Source: AP-15 sp036500965
GTDB taxonomy: Bacteria; Pseudomonadota; Alphaproteobacteria; ATCC43930; CGMCC-115725
NCBI GenBank assembly: GCA_036500965.1
Contig: DASYBC010000090.1
Span: 1 to 64,000 of the forward strand
DNA length: 64,000 nt
Direction: 5' to 3'
Part shown: positions 55,849 to 64,000 of the stretch, in pieces
Layout: the number at the start of each line of letters is the position of its first letter
Position numbering within the stretch: position 1 is the first letter of the stretch
Notes under the pieces: generated by a model
Database searches by the model: none
The model's input: the letters and a program-made list of their open reading frames with translations, nothing else
Told to the model about the DNA's origin: nothing
Position numbers and translations under genes: made by a program

Positions 55849-56363
55849 CCCGGCACGCCTATCCGGGGGCGGCGATGGTGGGCGATTATCTGCGCGCCGC
55901 CGCCGGCCTGCTGCCGACCGCCGCGATCCTCGTGCTGGCGCCGCTCGGCGCCGTCGGCGCCGCGATCCTCGGCGGCCTCGCGGCCCTGTTCTTGGTGTTT
56001 GGCCTGCGCACCGCGCTGCGTCACCGCACCTCGATCGAAATGACCGAAACCGGGCTGTCGGCCGCTAGCCCGCTCAGGGTCACGATCCTCTGGACCGAGC
56101 TCGACCGGATCAAGCTCGCTTATTATTCGACCCGGCGCGACCGCCGCGACGGGTGGATGCAGCTCGAGCTGCGGGCCGGCGCCTCGGTGCTGCGCCTCGA
56201 CAGCCGCATCGACGGGTTTGCCGAGCTGGCCCGGCGGGCGGCAATGGCGGCGGGCGCGCGCCGCCTGGCGCTGAGCCCGGCGACGGCGGCCAATCTCGAG
56301 GCGCTCGGCATCGAGGCCCCGGCGTTTCCGCTGGCCGAGGCAACGGGCGGAGCGATGGCGTGA
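55845..56363 (+). CDS. Small membrane protein with PH-like domain
   Basis: A 172-residue protein: two hydrophobic helices (GLLPTAAILVLAPLGAVGAA and LGGLAALFLVFGLRTAL) followed by a soluble domain with SIEMTETGLSAASPLRVTIL and WTELDRIKLAYYSTRRD. The strand pattern with WTELDRI resembles bacterial PH/YdbS-like domains. No function is known. It is linked to the deacetylase gene by ATGA and to the ABC ATPase gene by GTGA, so it bridges the glycan cluster and the transporter operon. It is not a usual part of Opp-type systems. Confidence 0.75.
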   Translation: MTRHAYPGAAMVGDYLRAAAGLLPTAAILVLAPLGAVGAAILGGLAALFLVFGLRTALRHRTSIEMTETGLSAASPLRVTILWTELDRIKLAYYSTRRDRRDGWMQLELRAGASVLRLDSRIDGFAELARRAAMAAGARRLALSPATAANLEALGIEAPAFPLAEATGGAMA

Positions 56364-58258
56364 GCGATCTCTTGAGGGTCCGTGATCTGCATGTGCGCTT
56401 TGCCGCGCCGGGCGGGTCGATCCGCGCCGTCTCCGGCGCGTCGTTTCGGGTACGCCCAAACTCGACGGTGGCCCTGGTCGGCGAATCCGGCTCCGGAAAA
56501 TCGGTCGTCAGCCAGGCGATCATGCGCATCCTGCCGCGCAGCGGCCAGATCGCCCGGGGTGAGATCCTGTTCGCCGATCCGCGCGGCGACGGCACGCCGG
56601 TCGATCTGGTCAAATTGCCGAGGGACAGCGCGGCGATGCGGGCGATCCGCGGCGGCCGCATCTCGATCATTTTTCAGGAGCCGATGACCTCGCTGTCGCC
56701 GCTGCACACGATCGGCGATCAGGTCGGCGAGGCGTTGCGGCTGCACCGCCCGGTCGGCGCCGTCGAGACCGCCGAACTGACGCGCGAAACCCTGCGTCTC
56801 GTCGGCTTCCCCGATCCGGGGCGGGCGCTGCGCAGCTATCCGTTCGAGCTGTCGGGCGGGTTGCGGCAACGCGCGATGATCGCAATGGCGCTGGTCTGCC
56901 GCCCGGCATTGCTGATTGCCGACGAGCCGACGACGGCGCTCGACGTGACCATCCAGGCGCAAATCTTGAAGCTGGTGCTGGAGCTGCAGCACGAGCTCGG
57001 GATGGCGGTGCTGCTGATCACCCACGATCTCGGCGTGGTCGCCAACGTCGCCGAGGAAATCGTTGTCATGTACCGCGGCGAGGTGGTCGAGAGCGGCACC
57101 CTCGAGGATATTTTCCGGCATCCCGAGCATCCCTACCTGCGCGCGCTGCTGCGGGCGGTGCCGCGCTTTGACATGCAGCCGGGCGAGCGCCTGGTGCCGA
57201 TCCGCGAGGTGGCGGCAGGCGATGCGCCGCATCTGATGGCCGAAAAGGTCGCGTGGCCGCCGGGGCCCTCGGCGCCGCTGCTCGAATGCGCCGGCATGCA
57301 CAAGAGCTATTCGATCCGCAAGGGCGGCTGGTTCGCCAGCGCCGCGGCGCGGGTCGTTGCGGTCGACGATGTCAGCCTAAAGATCGAGCGCGGCGAATGC
57401 CTCGGGCTGGTTGGCGAAAGCGGCTGCGGCAAGACCACGTTGAGCAAGCTGCTGCTGCGTGCGGTCAGCCCCGACGCCGGCTCGATCGCGTTTAACGACC
57501 ACGGCCGGCTGATCGACGTGCTGGCGCTCGACAGCGACGGCCTGAAGCGGTTTCGCCGCCAGGTGCAGTTCATCTTTCAGGACCCGTTCGGCTCGTTGAA
57601 CCCGCGCATGACGGTGTTCGACATCATCGAGGAGCCGCTGGCGATCCACGGCATCGGCGACGCGCGCTCGCGGCGCGAGATGGTTGACGAGCTGGTCGGC
57701 CTGGTCGGGCTCGACCGCCGGCACCTGCGGCGCTATCCGCACAGCTTCTCCGGCGGTCAGCGGCAACGTATCGGCATCGCCCGGGCCCTGGCGCTGCGCC
57801 CCGATCTGGTGATCTGCGACGAGCCGACCTCGGCGCTCGACGTGTCGATCCAAGCACAGATCCTGAACCTTTTGATGGACCTCAAGCAAAAGCTCGGGCT
57901 GACCTACCTGTTCATTTCCCACAATCTGGCGGTGGTCGATTACATCGCCGACCGGATCGCGGTGATGTGCGCCGGCCGCATCGTCGAGATTGCCGACCGG
58001 GCGACCTTGTTCCGCCGGCCGGTGCACCCCTATACGCAGGCGCTGTTGGCCGCGGTGCCGGCCCCCGATCTGGCCCATCCGCTCGATTTCGCCCAGCTGA
58101 TGGAAGACCGCGCTTCCAACCCCGCAGCCTGGCCCGAACCGTTCCGCCGCGAGCCGGCGAACCCGCCGCGGCTGATCGAGGTCGCCCCCGGTCATGCCGT
58201 CGAGGCGCGGGCATTGCCGGCCCTGCCGGCCCTGGCCGGCGGCTTGGCCCGGGCGTGA
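56360..58258 (+). CDS. Fused double ABC transporter ATPase (Opp/Dpp D-F type, YejF-like)
   Basis: A 632-residue protein with two complete ATPase domains. First: Walker A GESGSGKS, signature LSGGLRQRAMIAMAL, Walker B LLIADEPTTALD. Second: GESGCGKTT, FSGGQRQRIGIARAL, LVICDEPTSALD. Each has the Opp/Dpp C-terminal tail (HPEHPYLRALLRAVPR; RPVHPYTQALLAAVPAPD). YejF-like fusions energise uptake of peptides, opines, glycans or microcin-like compounds. The start is GTG at 56360 in a GTGA overlap. It sits before the substrate-binding protein and two permeases. Confidence 0.94.
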   Translation: MSDLLRVRDLHVRFAAPGGSIRAVSGASFRVRPNSTVALVGESGSGKSVVSQAIMRILPRSGQIARGEILFADPRGDGTPVDLVKLPRDSAAMRAIRGGRISIIFQEPMTSLSPLHTIGDQVGEALRLHRPVGAVETAELTRETLRLVGFPDPGRALRSYPFELSGGLRQRAMIAMALVCRPALLIADEPTTALDVTIQAQILKLVLELQHELGMAVLLITHDLGVVANVAEEIVVMYRGEVVESGTLEDIFRHPEHPYLRALLRAVPRFDMQPGERLVPIREVAAGDAPHLMAEKVAWPPGPSAPLLECAGMHKSYSIRKGGWFASAAARVVAVDDVSLKIERGECLGLVGESGCGKTTLSKLLLRAVSPDAGSIAFNDHGRLIDVLALDSDGLKRFRRQVQFIFQDPFGSLNPRMTVFDIIEEPLAIHGIGDARSRREMVDELVGLVGLDRRHLRRYPHSFSGGQRQRIGIARALALRPDLVICDEPTSALDVSIQAQILNLLMDLKQKLGLTYLFISHNLAVVDYIADRIAVMCAGRIVEIADRATLFRRPVHPYTQALLAAVPAPDLAHPLDFAQLMEDRASNPAAWPEPFRREPANPPRLIEVAPGHAVEARALPALPALAGGLARA

Positions 58259-58274
58259 AGAGGCGAGCGCCCCG

Positions 58275-60272
58275 ATGAGGCGGGACTGGCCGGGACCGAG
58301 CGGCTGGGTTCGGCGATATCGCCGCTGGCTTGTCCTTGCGCTGGCGTGGGCGGCGCTGCTGGCGCCGGCAGCGCGCCCGGCGCTCGCCGACCGGCCGGCG
58401 CTGGTCGAGACGCCGTTCTTTGCGCCGGCGGTGGCGAGCGGGGCGCTGCCAAAGATCGAGGACCGGGTCCCGGCCGACCCGGTTGTGGTCGACACGAGCG
58501 GAACGCCCGGCGGCACGTTGCGCATGCTGATGGCCCACCCCAAGGACACCCGCATGATGACGGTCTACGGCTATGCGCGGCTGGTGGGCTACACCCCGGC
58601 GCTCAAGATCGAGCCCGATATCTTAGCGTCGATCGATGTCGAAGCCGGCCGGGTGTTCACCCTGCATTTGCGCAAGGGCATGAAGTGGTCGGACGGGCAG
58701 CCCTTTACCGCGGAGGATTTCCGCTATTGGTTCGAGGATGTGGCGGAGGACCCCAAGCTGTCGCCCTCGGGGTTGCCGATCGAGCTCTTGCCGGAGGGTC
58801 AGCCGCCGCGCTTCGAAGTCCTCGACGACACCACGGTCCGTTACAGCTGGCCGGAGCCGAACCCGCTGTTCATCCCGGCTCTAGCCAGGGCCGACCCGCT
58901 GTTTATCTATTGCCCGGCTCACTATTTGAAACAGTTTAACAAGAAATACGCTAACAAGGCCAAGCTCGCCGCCCTCGCAAAAAAGATGCGCGTGCATGGC
59001 TGGGCTGCGCTGCACAACCGCATGAGCGCGATGTATCGGGACGACAATCCCGATCTGCCAACCCTCGAGCCGTGGGTTCTGCAAAACAAGCCCCCGGCAC
59101 AGCGATTGATATTCGAACGGAACCCCTATTATTACCGCGTCGACGCGGCCGGGCACCAGCTGCCATATATCGACCGCGTGATCCTGTCGCTGGCCGACAG
59201 CAGGATCATCCCGGCCAAGACCGCCGCCGGCGAAAGCGATTTGCAAGCCCGCTATTTGAGCTTCGACGACTATACGTTTCTGCGGCGCAACGAGGAGCGC
59301 GAGCATCTGAAGGTGCATCTGTGGCGAACCGGGCCGGGCAGCCAGTTCGCGCTTTATCCCAACCTCAACGTCGACGACCCGGTGTGGCGCGGTCTGCTGC
59401 GCGACGTGCGCTTTCGCCGGGCCCTGTCGCTCGCCATCAACCGCCACGAGCTGAACCAGGTGCTCTATTTCGGCTTGGCGATCGAAGGCCAGAACACGGT
59501 GTTGCCGCAGAGCCCGCTGTACAAGCCCGCCTATCGCACGGCCTGGGCAAAATACGATCTGGGCGAAGCCAACCGTCTGCTCGATCTGATCGGCTTGACC
59601 AAGCGCAATAGCGATGACGTGCGCCTGCTGCCCGATGGCCGGCCGATGGAAATCGTCGTGGAGGATTCGGGCGAATGGCCGGAGATGTCCGATGTCCTCG
59701 AGCTGATCCGCGATTCCTGGCGCCATATCGGGGTCAGCCTGTTCGCCAAGCCGCTGCAGCTCACCCTGTTCCGCCGCCGGGTCTTTTCCGGGCAAACCCT
59801 GATGTCGATCGACAAGGGGGTCGATGACGGGTTGCCAAGCGCGTCGTCCTCGCCCTGGGAGTTCGCGCCGACCAGCCAAGAGCAGCTCGAATGGCCGAAA
59901 TGGGGACAGTATTACGAGACCAAAGGGATGGCCGGCCACCCGCCCGATCTGCCGTCCGCGGTGCAGCTGCGGGACCTCTACAACGACTGGCTCGGCACCG
60001 CCTCGCTGCAAAAGCACACGGAAATCTGGAGCCAGATTCTTGAGATCTGGGCCCAGCAGGTGTTTTCGATCGGGACCGTCTCCGGGGTGCTGCAACCGGT
60101 GGTCGTCAGCGACAATCTGCGCAATGTTCCCGAGAAGGGCATCTACAACTGGGATCCCGGCGCCTTTTTCGGGATGTACAAACCGGATCATTTCTGGTTT
60201 GGCCCAACGCCGGCGGCGAAATCGGCATCCGCCGCGCCGAGCGCGCCGGCGCTGCCCCAAGCAACCCCATGA
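58275..60272 (+). CDS. ABC transporter substrate-binding protein, family 5
   Basis: A 665-residue extracytoplasmic solute-binding protein. A long signal peptide (RWLVLALAWAALLAPAARPALA) precedes SBP family 5 motifs: YARLVGYTPALKIEPDILAS, FTLHLRKGMKWSDGQPFTAE and RDVRFRRALSLAINRHELNQ. The family binds oligopeptides, nickel, opines, cello- or other oligosaccharides. The length exceeds the typical 500-540 residues and resembles YejA-like binding proteins, which are larger. It has no lipobox, so it is periplasmic and soluble. It follows the fused ATPase by 16 bases. Confidence 0.92.
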   Translation: MRRDWPGPSGWVRRYRRWLVLALAWAALLAPAARPALADRPALVETPFFAPAVASGALPKIEDRVPADPVVVDTSGTPGGTLRMLMAHPKDTRMMTVYGYARLVGYTPALKIEPDILASIDVEAGRVFTLHLRKGMKWSDGQPFTAEDFRYWFEDVAEDPKLSPSGLPIELLPEGQPPRFEVLDDTTVRYSWPEPNPLFIPALARADPLFIYCPAHYLKQFNKKYANKAKLAALAKKMRVHGWAALHNRMSAMYRDDNPDLPTLEPWVLQNKPPAQRLIFERNPYYYRVDAAGHQLPYIDRVILSLADSRIIPAKTAAGESDLQARYLSFDDYTFLRRNEEREHLKVHLWRTGPGSQFALYPNLNVDDPVWRGLLRDVRFRRALSLAINRHELNQVLYFGLAIEGQNTVLPQSPLYKPAYRTAWAKYDLGEANRLLDLIGLTKRNSDDVRLLPDGRPMEIVVEDSGEWPEMSDVLELIRDSWRHIGVSLFAKPLQLTLFRRRVFSGQTLMSIDKGVDDGLPSASSSPWEFAPTSQEQLEWPKWGQYYETKGMAGHPPDLPSAVQLRDLYNDWLGTASLQKHTEIWSQILEIWAQQVFSIGTVSGVLQPVVVSDNLRNVPEKGIYNWDPGAFFGMYKPDHFWFGPTPAAKSASAAPSAPALPQATP

Positions 60273-60273
60273 T

Positions 60274-60303
60274 CAAACGCCGGCCACGCGCCGCTCGCGT
60301 TTG
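60274..60303 (+). repeat. Stem-loop between binding protein and permease genes
   Basis: CAAACGC (60274-60280) and GCGTTTG (60297-60303) form a 7-bp stem with a 16-base loop one base after the TGA of the binding-protein gene. In many ABC importers a hairpin here protects the upstream message or partly terminates, so that binding protein is made in excess over permease. Confidence 0.55.
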
Positions 60304-60323
60304 GTGCTGACGGAACCGGCCCT

Positions 60324-61322
60324 ATGCTGAGCTACATCATCCATCGCCTGCTGATCATGGTGCCGACCTTGATCGCGATCAGCATTGTCATCTTCACCAT
60401 CATCAACCTGCCGCCGGGCAACTATTTCACCACCTATGTCGCCGAGCTGCAGAGCTCGGGCGAGACGGCCGATCTCGCCAAGGTCAAATTTCTCGAAAGC
60501 GAGTACGGCTTCGATCGCCCGCTGTGGCAGCAATACCTCTATTGGGCCGGCGGCCTGCTCCATGGCGATATGGGGTATTCGTTCTCCTACGACCTGCCGG
60601 TCAACAAGGTGGTTGGCGATCGCATGCTGTTGACCGCAATTGTATCGATTACCACGATCATCTTTACCTATCTGGTGGCGTTTCCGATCGGGGTCTATTC
60701 AGCAACGCACCAATACAGCTGGAGCGACCATTTTCTGACCCTGCTCGGGTTCCTCGGGCTGGCGACGCCGAGCTTCCTGTTGGCGCTGGTGCTGCTCTAT
60801 TTGGCGAATGCCTATCTCGGAATTTCGATCGGCGGGCTGATGGACCCGAAATATGCCGATCAGCCATGGGGCTGGGGCAAGCTCGTCTCGCTGCTCGCCC
60901 ATCTCTGGATCCCGGTCATCGTCATTGGCTCGGCCGGAACCGCGGCGATGATCCGCCGGCTGCGCGCCAACCTGCTCGACGAGCTGCAAAAGCAATATGT
61001 CGTGACGGCGCGCGCCAAGGGGCTTCATCCGTTCAAGGCGCTGTTTAAATACCCATTGCGCATGGCGCTGAACCCGTTCATTTCCGACATCGGGTCGCTG
61101 CTCCCACAGGTGATCTCGGGGGCCGCGATCGTGTCGATCGTCCTGTCGCTGCCGACCACCGGGCCAATGCTGCTCGAATCGTTGCGCAGCCAGGATATGT
61201 ACCTCGCCGGCTCGTTTCTGATGTTCATATCGACCCTGACCGTGATCGGAGTCTTCGTCTCCGACTTGGCGCTGGCGCTGCTCGACCCGCGGATCCGGCT
61301 GCAGGCGGGGCGGCGCCAATGA
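60324..61322 (+). CDS. ABC transporter permease, OppB/DppB/YejB-like
   Basis: A 332-residue inner-membrane permease. Six hydrophobic helices can be drawn, the first being LLIMVPTLIAISIVIFTIIN. The EAA-loop-type region is VVTARAKGLHPFKALFKYPL, which touches the ATPase, and ISGAAIVSIVLSLPTTGPML lies in the last helices. Periplasmic loop length agrees with the DppB group. It is coupled to the next permease (ATGA at 61319-61322). Confidence 0.95.
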   Translation: MLSYIIHRLLIMVPTLIAISIVIFTIINLPPGNYFTTYVAELQSSGETADLAKVKFLESEYGFDRPLWQQYLYWAGGLLHGDMGYSFSYDLPVNKVVGDRMLLTAIVSITTIIFTYLVAFPIGVYSATHQYSWSDHFLTLLGFLGLATPSFLLALVLLYLANAYLGISIGGLMDPKYADQPWGWGKLVSLLAHLWIPVIVIGSAGTAAMIRRLRANLLDELQKQYVVTARAKGLHPFKALFKYPLRMALNPFISDIGSLLPQVISGAAIVSIVLSLPTTGPMLLESLRSQDMYLAGSFLMFISTLTVIGVFVSDLALALLDPRIRLQAGRRQ

Positions 61323-62527
61323 CCGACCTGACCCTGATCCCCGGCACCCCGCCCGAGCCCGCCGGCGGCGCGGCGGCGGGCCCGCTGGCGCATTACGTCT
61401 CGACCGCGCCTTACGATCCTTATGCCGTCGAGCGGATGACCGCCGCGCAGGAGCGCTTCTACGTCGCCTCGCAATGGCGGATGATGTGGTGGAAGCTGCG
61501 CCGCCATCGGGTGGCTGTCGCCGCCGGAGCCATCCTCGTGGTGATGTATTTGGGCATCACGATCTGCGAATTCCTCGCCCCCTACGGGGTCGATACGCGC
61601 AACACCGATTTCATCTATGCTCCGCCGCAGCCGGTGCACATTTTTTACCAGGGCCGCCTCGTCGCTCCCTATGTCGACGGCTACGATTACCGGCTCGACA
61701 TGCGCCGGCTCGAGCGGATCTACACGCCCGACCCGAAAAAGCGGCAGAACCTGCGGTTTTTCTGCCATAGCGACAGCTATCTGTTCTGGAGCATGTTCCC
61801 GGGAAACCTGCATCTGGTCTGTCCGGCCAAGGGCGGGCAGCTGTTCCTCTTGGGCACCGACCGGCTGGGCCGCGATCTGATGTCGCGGATGATCTATGGC
61901 TCGCGTATCTCGCTGACCGTCGGGCTGCTCGGCGTCGCCGTCAGCCTGACCCTCGGCATCGTGATCGGCGGGATCGCCGGCTATTACGGCGGCTGGACCG
62001 ATATCCTGATCCAGCGCGGCATGGAGGTCATCCAATCTTTCCCGCATCTGCCGCTGTGGATGGCGCTGTCGGCGATATTGCCGGTCAGCTGGAGCCCGAT
62101 CTTCGTTTATTTTGGCATCACCTTGATCCTCGGGATGATCGACTGGACGCATCTCGCCCGCGCGGTGCGCTCAAAGCTCCTGGCGTTGCGCGAAGAGGAT
62201 TTCTGCACCGCTGCGGTGCTGATGGGGGCTCGCCCGGCGCGCATCATCGGCCGCCATCTGCTGCCGAGCTTCACCAGCCACCTGATCGCCTCGGCGACGC
62301 TGATGATCCCCGGCATGATCCTCGGCGAAACCGCGCTCTCGTTTCTCGGCCTCGGCGTGCGCCCGCCGATGACCAGCTGGGGCGTGCTGTTGAACGAAGC
62401 GCAGAATATGAATGTCGTGGCGCTTTATCCCTGGTTGATGCTGCCGGTGGCCGCGGTCATCGTTGCCGTGCTCGCCTTCAACTTTTTCGGGGACGGATTG
62501 CGCGACGCCGCCGACCCTTATCATTAA
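61319..62527 (+). CDS. ABC transporter permease, OppC/DppC/YejE-like
   Basis: A 402-residue permease. A cytoplasmic N-terminal stretch with YVASQWRMMWWKLRRHRVAV precedes the first helix. A long periplasmic loop (about residues 100-180) follows, then LFLLGTDRLGRDLMSRMIYG, the conserved GTDxxGRD motif of OppC-type subunits. The EAA-type loop is ALREEDFCTAAVLMGARPAR and FLGLGVRPPMTSWGVLLNEA is near the end. The extended periplasmic loop is longer than in OppC and resembles YejE. It is the last gene of the transporter operon. Confidence 0.95.
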   Translation: MTDLTLIPGTPPEPAGGAAAGPLAHYVSTAPYDPYAVERMTAAQERFYVASQWRMMWWKLRRHRVAVAAGAILVVMYLGITICEFLAPYGVDTRNTDFIYAPPQPVHIFYQGRLVAPYVDGYDYRLDMRRLERIYTPDPKKRQNLRFFCHSDSYLFWSMFPGNLHLVCPAKGGQLFLLGTDRLGRDLMSRMIYGSRISLTVGLLGVAVSLTLGIVIGGIAGYYGGWTDILIQRGMEVIQSFPHLPLWMALSAILPVSWSPIFVYFGITLILGMIDWTHLARAVRSKLLALREEDFCTAAVLMGARPARIIGRHLLPSFTSHLIASATLMIPGMILGETALSFLGLGVRPPMTSWGVLLNEAQNMNVVALYPWLMLPVAAVIVAVLAFNFFGDGLRDAADPYH

Positions 62528-62596
62528 GGGTGGGTCATTGAGGGCGGGCCGCCGGCTCGCGGCATCGGCGGGGCGGCGTTCGGCGGAAGGGTCAGC

Positions 62597-63427
62597 TTAC
62601 GGCCGCAGCACCAGCCCCTCTTGCGCGACGATCGTCCCGGGCCGCGCGTCCGCCGCCTCGGCCGCGACCCGGTCCATAAAGGCGTCGTCGTGACCGGGGT
62701 CGTGATGATAGAGGACGAGGGTCCGCGCCCCCGCCGCATCGGCCAAACGCACCCCCTCCTGCCAGGTCGAGTGCCCCCAATCCTTGTGACTTGAATATTC
62801 GGCGTCGGTGTAGGTTGCGTCGTAGATCATCACGTCGGCGCGATCGGCCAGACCCAGGATGCTGCGGTCGAGGCCATCGCGGCGATGCTCGGTGTCGGTG
62901 ATATAGGCGACCGACTTGCCGGAGTATTCGACGCGGTAGCCGGTGGCGCCGTTGGGATGGTTGAGCGGCGCCGTGGCGATCCGGATCCCGCGATGCGGCG
63001 CGAGCTTTTTGCCGGCGGCAAAATCGATGAACGCGATCTTGGCGGTAAAGATGCCCATCGGGATCGGAAACAACGGCGCGATCATCATGCTGTTGAGGAC
63101 CGCTTCGATGCCGACGCCGTCGAGGTGCCCGGCCCAGATGCGAATCCGGCTGCGCGCATCGTAGCACGGGGCAAAAAACGGCAGACCGCAGATATGGTCG
63201 AAATGGCTGTGGCTGTAGAACAGGTCGAGCTCGACCGGATCTCCCGCCCGCACCAGCTCGTTGCCGAGCAGGCGCAGCCCGGTGCCGCCGTCGAACACCA
63301 TCAGCCGGTCGCCGCATCTGATCTCGACGCAGGAGGTGTTGCCGCCATAACGCACGGTATCGGGACCGGGACAGGCGATGCTGCCGCGCACACCCCAAAA
63401 GCGCACCGTGTAATTCGGCTGGACCAA
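62597..63427 (-). CDS. Metallo-beta-lactamase-fold hydrolase
   Basis: A 276-residue MBL-fold protein. VRFWGVRGSIACPGPDTVRY and GGNTSCVEI open it; the metal motif SHSHFDHICGLPFF (HxHxDH) is intact, and ALVLYHHDPGHDD-like sequence (LVLYHHDPGHDDAFMD) gives the later metal His and Asp. The GVRGS start is typical of a group of cAMP/cyclic-diesterase-like or tRNase Z-related hydrolases often found beside signalling genes. A phosphodiesterase role is possible but unproven. It stands alone, convergent with the permease operon. Confidence 0.9.
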   Translation of the reverse strand: MVQPNYTVRFWGVRGSIACPGPDTVRYGGNTSCVEIRCGDRLMVFDGGTGLRLLGNELVRAGDPVELDLFYSHSHFDHICGLPFFAPCYDARSRIRIWAGHLDGVGIEAVLNSMMIAPLFPIPMGIFTAKIAFIDFAAGKKLAPHRGIRIATAPLNHPNGATGYRVEYSGKSVAYITDTEHRRDGLDRSILGLADRADVMIYDATYTDAEYSSHKDWGHSTWQEGVRLADAAGARTLVLYHHDPGHDDAFMDRVAAEAADARPGTIVAQEGLVLRP

Positions 63428-63608
63428 GCTGCGGGTCCTAATCTGCTACCCTCGCCTCGCCGATAATATTGGTTGATCTGCCGAAAAAAGCTATATCGCC
63501 GGGGCCAGCGGCGGCACGGTATGCGGGTTTTTCGTGATCTTCTTCTAAACCTCTCGTTAACCAGTTCAGGATATCAGTGGGCTCCCCCCACCACACGGAG
63601 CGTCGGTC

Positions 63609-63872
63609 GTGCCCCAGGCTGATGACGAGACCACCGAATACGCGACCACTCGATGCCAGGCTGCCGATTATGAGAGGGCGGTTGCCTTGTTTTTGCTCAC
63701 CAACCGGATTACCCGCTGCCCCACGGTCTGCGCGGTGCCGACCCAGGCGATTGTTGCAGAAGACGATCGCGCTGCCTATCGCGACTATGTCGCGGCCAGG
63801 GAGGCGGCCCGGCTGGAAAGGGCCAAATCGTTGCGACATCCGGCTCATCAGTGGCCGTCGCCGCTCCTCTAG
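63609..63872 (+). CDS. Small hypothetical protein
   Basis: An 87-residue ORF starting at GTG 63609, with GGAGC twelve bases upstream. The centre NRITRCPTVCAVPTQAIVAE and the helix DRAAYRDYVAAREAARLERA look protein-like: two cysteines in a CPTVC-like arrangement and an amphipathic charged helix. No family is recognised. No membrane or signal sequence is seen. The surrounding 180 bases are non-coding. Its coding status rests mainly on composition and the helix pattern. Confidence 0.5.
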   Translation: MPQADDETTEYATTRCQAADYERAVALFLLTNRITRCPTVCAVPTQAIVAEDDRAAYRDYVAAREAARLERAKSLRHPAHQWPSPLL

Positions 63873-63918
63873 GGCGCAGGACCGGGTTTGAAATCGGCTA
63901 CCCCGTTGGGGAAACGCG

Positions 63919-64000
63919 ATGAGCGATAGCGAAGTTTCGGTGCGCTGCTGCATCGCCGGCGGCGGCCCGGCCGGCATGATGCTGGGCCTGTTGCTGGCCC
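63919..64000 (+). CDS. FAD-dependent oxidoreductase (partial, 5' end)
   Basis: The window ends 27 codons into this gene. The protein begins MSDSEVSVRCCIAGGGPAGM followed by MLGLLLA, a Rossmann FAD loop (GGGPAG) at the N-terminus, as in aromatic-ring hydroxylases and related flavoproteins. The product beyond the first loop is not visible. It lies 46 bases after the small hypothetical gene on the same strand. Confidence 0.75.
   Translation, partial: MSDSEVSVRCCIAGGGPAGMMLGLLLA

Noticed and set aside
1..64000. CRISPR arrays, rRNA or tRNA genes, prophage
   Set aside because: No regularly spaced direct repeats, no rRNA-like sequence and no convincing cloverleaf were recognised, and no phage structural genes were seen. 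A dedicated scan could still find a tRNA missed by eye.

Overview
This is a GC-rich, gene-dense stretch of bacterial chromosome. Gene content points to an alphaproteobacterium, probably Rhodospirillales-like: YdcH/DUF465 and DUF1127 small proteins, a ChrR-like cupin, GcvA-type LysR, the rph-rdgB-hemW order, purE-purK, and dispersed palindromic intergenic repeats common in that class. The genus cannot be named from the sequence alone. No rRNA, tRNA, CRISPR array or prophage was recognised. Most of the window is core metabolism with a few accessory patches.

Layout. 1-1097: the 3' end of a transposase with a likely IS end, then a HicAB toxin-antitoxin pair. 1112-10163: MmgE/PrpD protein, glnE, bcp, DUF455 ferritin-like protein, a cyclic-nucleotide-gated K+ channel, and a membrane-bound nucleotide-sugar dehydratase/epimerase. 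10266-14095: a minus-strand set of DUF1127 protein, tiny coupled ORF and CmcJ-like oxygenase, a divergent GcvA-like regulator, a PEP-CTERM-like surface protein and a CHRD protein. 14177-19913: two Hsp20 chaperones, a GT4 glycosyltransferase with an amylo-alpha-1,6-glucosidase family enzyme, and a secreted C13 (legumain-like) peptidase divergent from a GYD protein. 20081-29212: housekeeping genes purK, purE, YdcH, TIGR02444, ubiX, YdcH, purD, xseA, rph, rdgB, hemW. 29544-33119: a one-carbon folate cluster (fhs, an unknown gene, 5-formyl-THF cyclo-ligase, TauE/SafE transporter). 33282-41515: GlcG-like protein, cupin, amine oxidase, phosphatase, GST, a broken Doc toxin with its antitoxin, an orphan molybdopterin hydroxylase large subunit, and cysQ. 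41558-49892: UbiH-type hydroxylase, HdeA-like lipoprotein, glycine-zipper protein, ftsK, lolA, a PuuD-like amidotransferase, xthA, a methyltransferase and a cAMP-type binding protein.

50098-62527 is the most coherent accessory block. Five genes in a row look like an uncharacterised glycan locus: two COG4671/MurG-like glycosyltransferases flanking two GT4 enzymes, then a polysaccharide-deacetylase-like protein. A small two-helix membrane protein then overlaps, stop to start, a complete Opp/Dpp-type ABC importer (fused double ATPase, substrate-binding protein, two permeases). The end of the window has a metallo-beta-lactamase-fold hydrolase, a small conserved-looking ORF and the start of an FAD-dependent oxidoreductase.

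Recurrent themes are ATGA/GTGA/TGATG translational coupling, palindromic repeats lying against 5' ends so that open frames read through them (glnE, hemW), and short in-frame tandem duplications of 15-18 bp.
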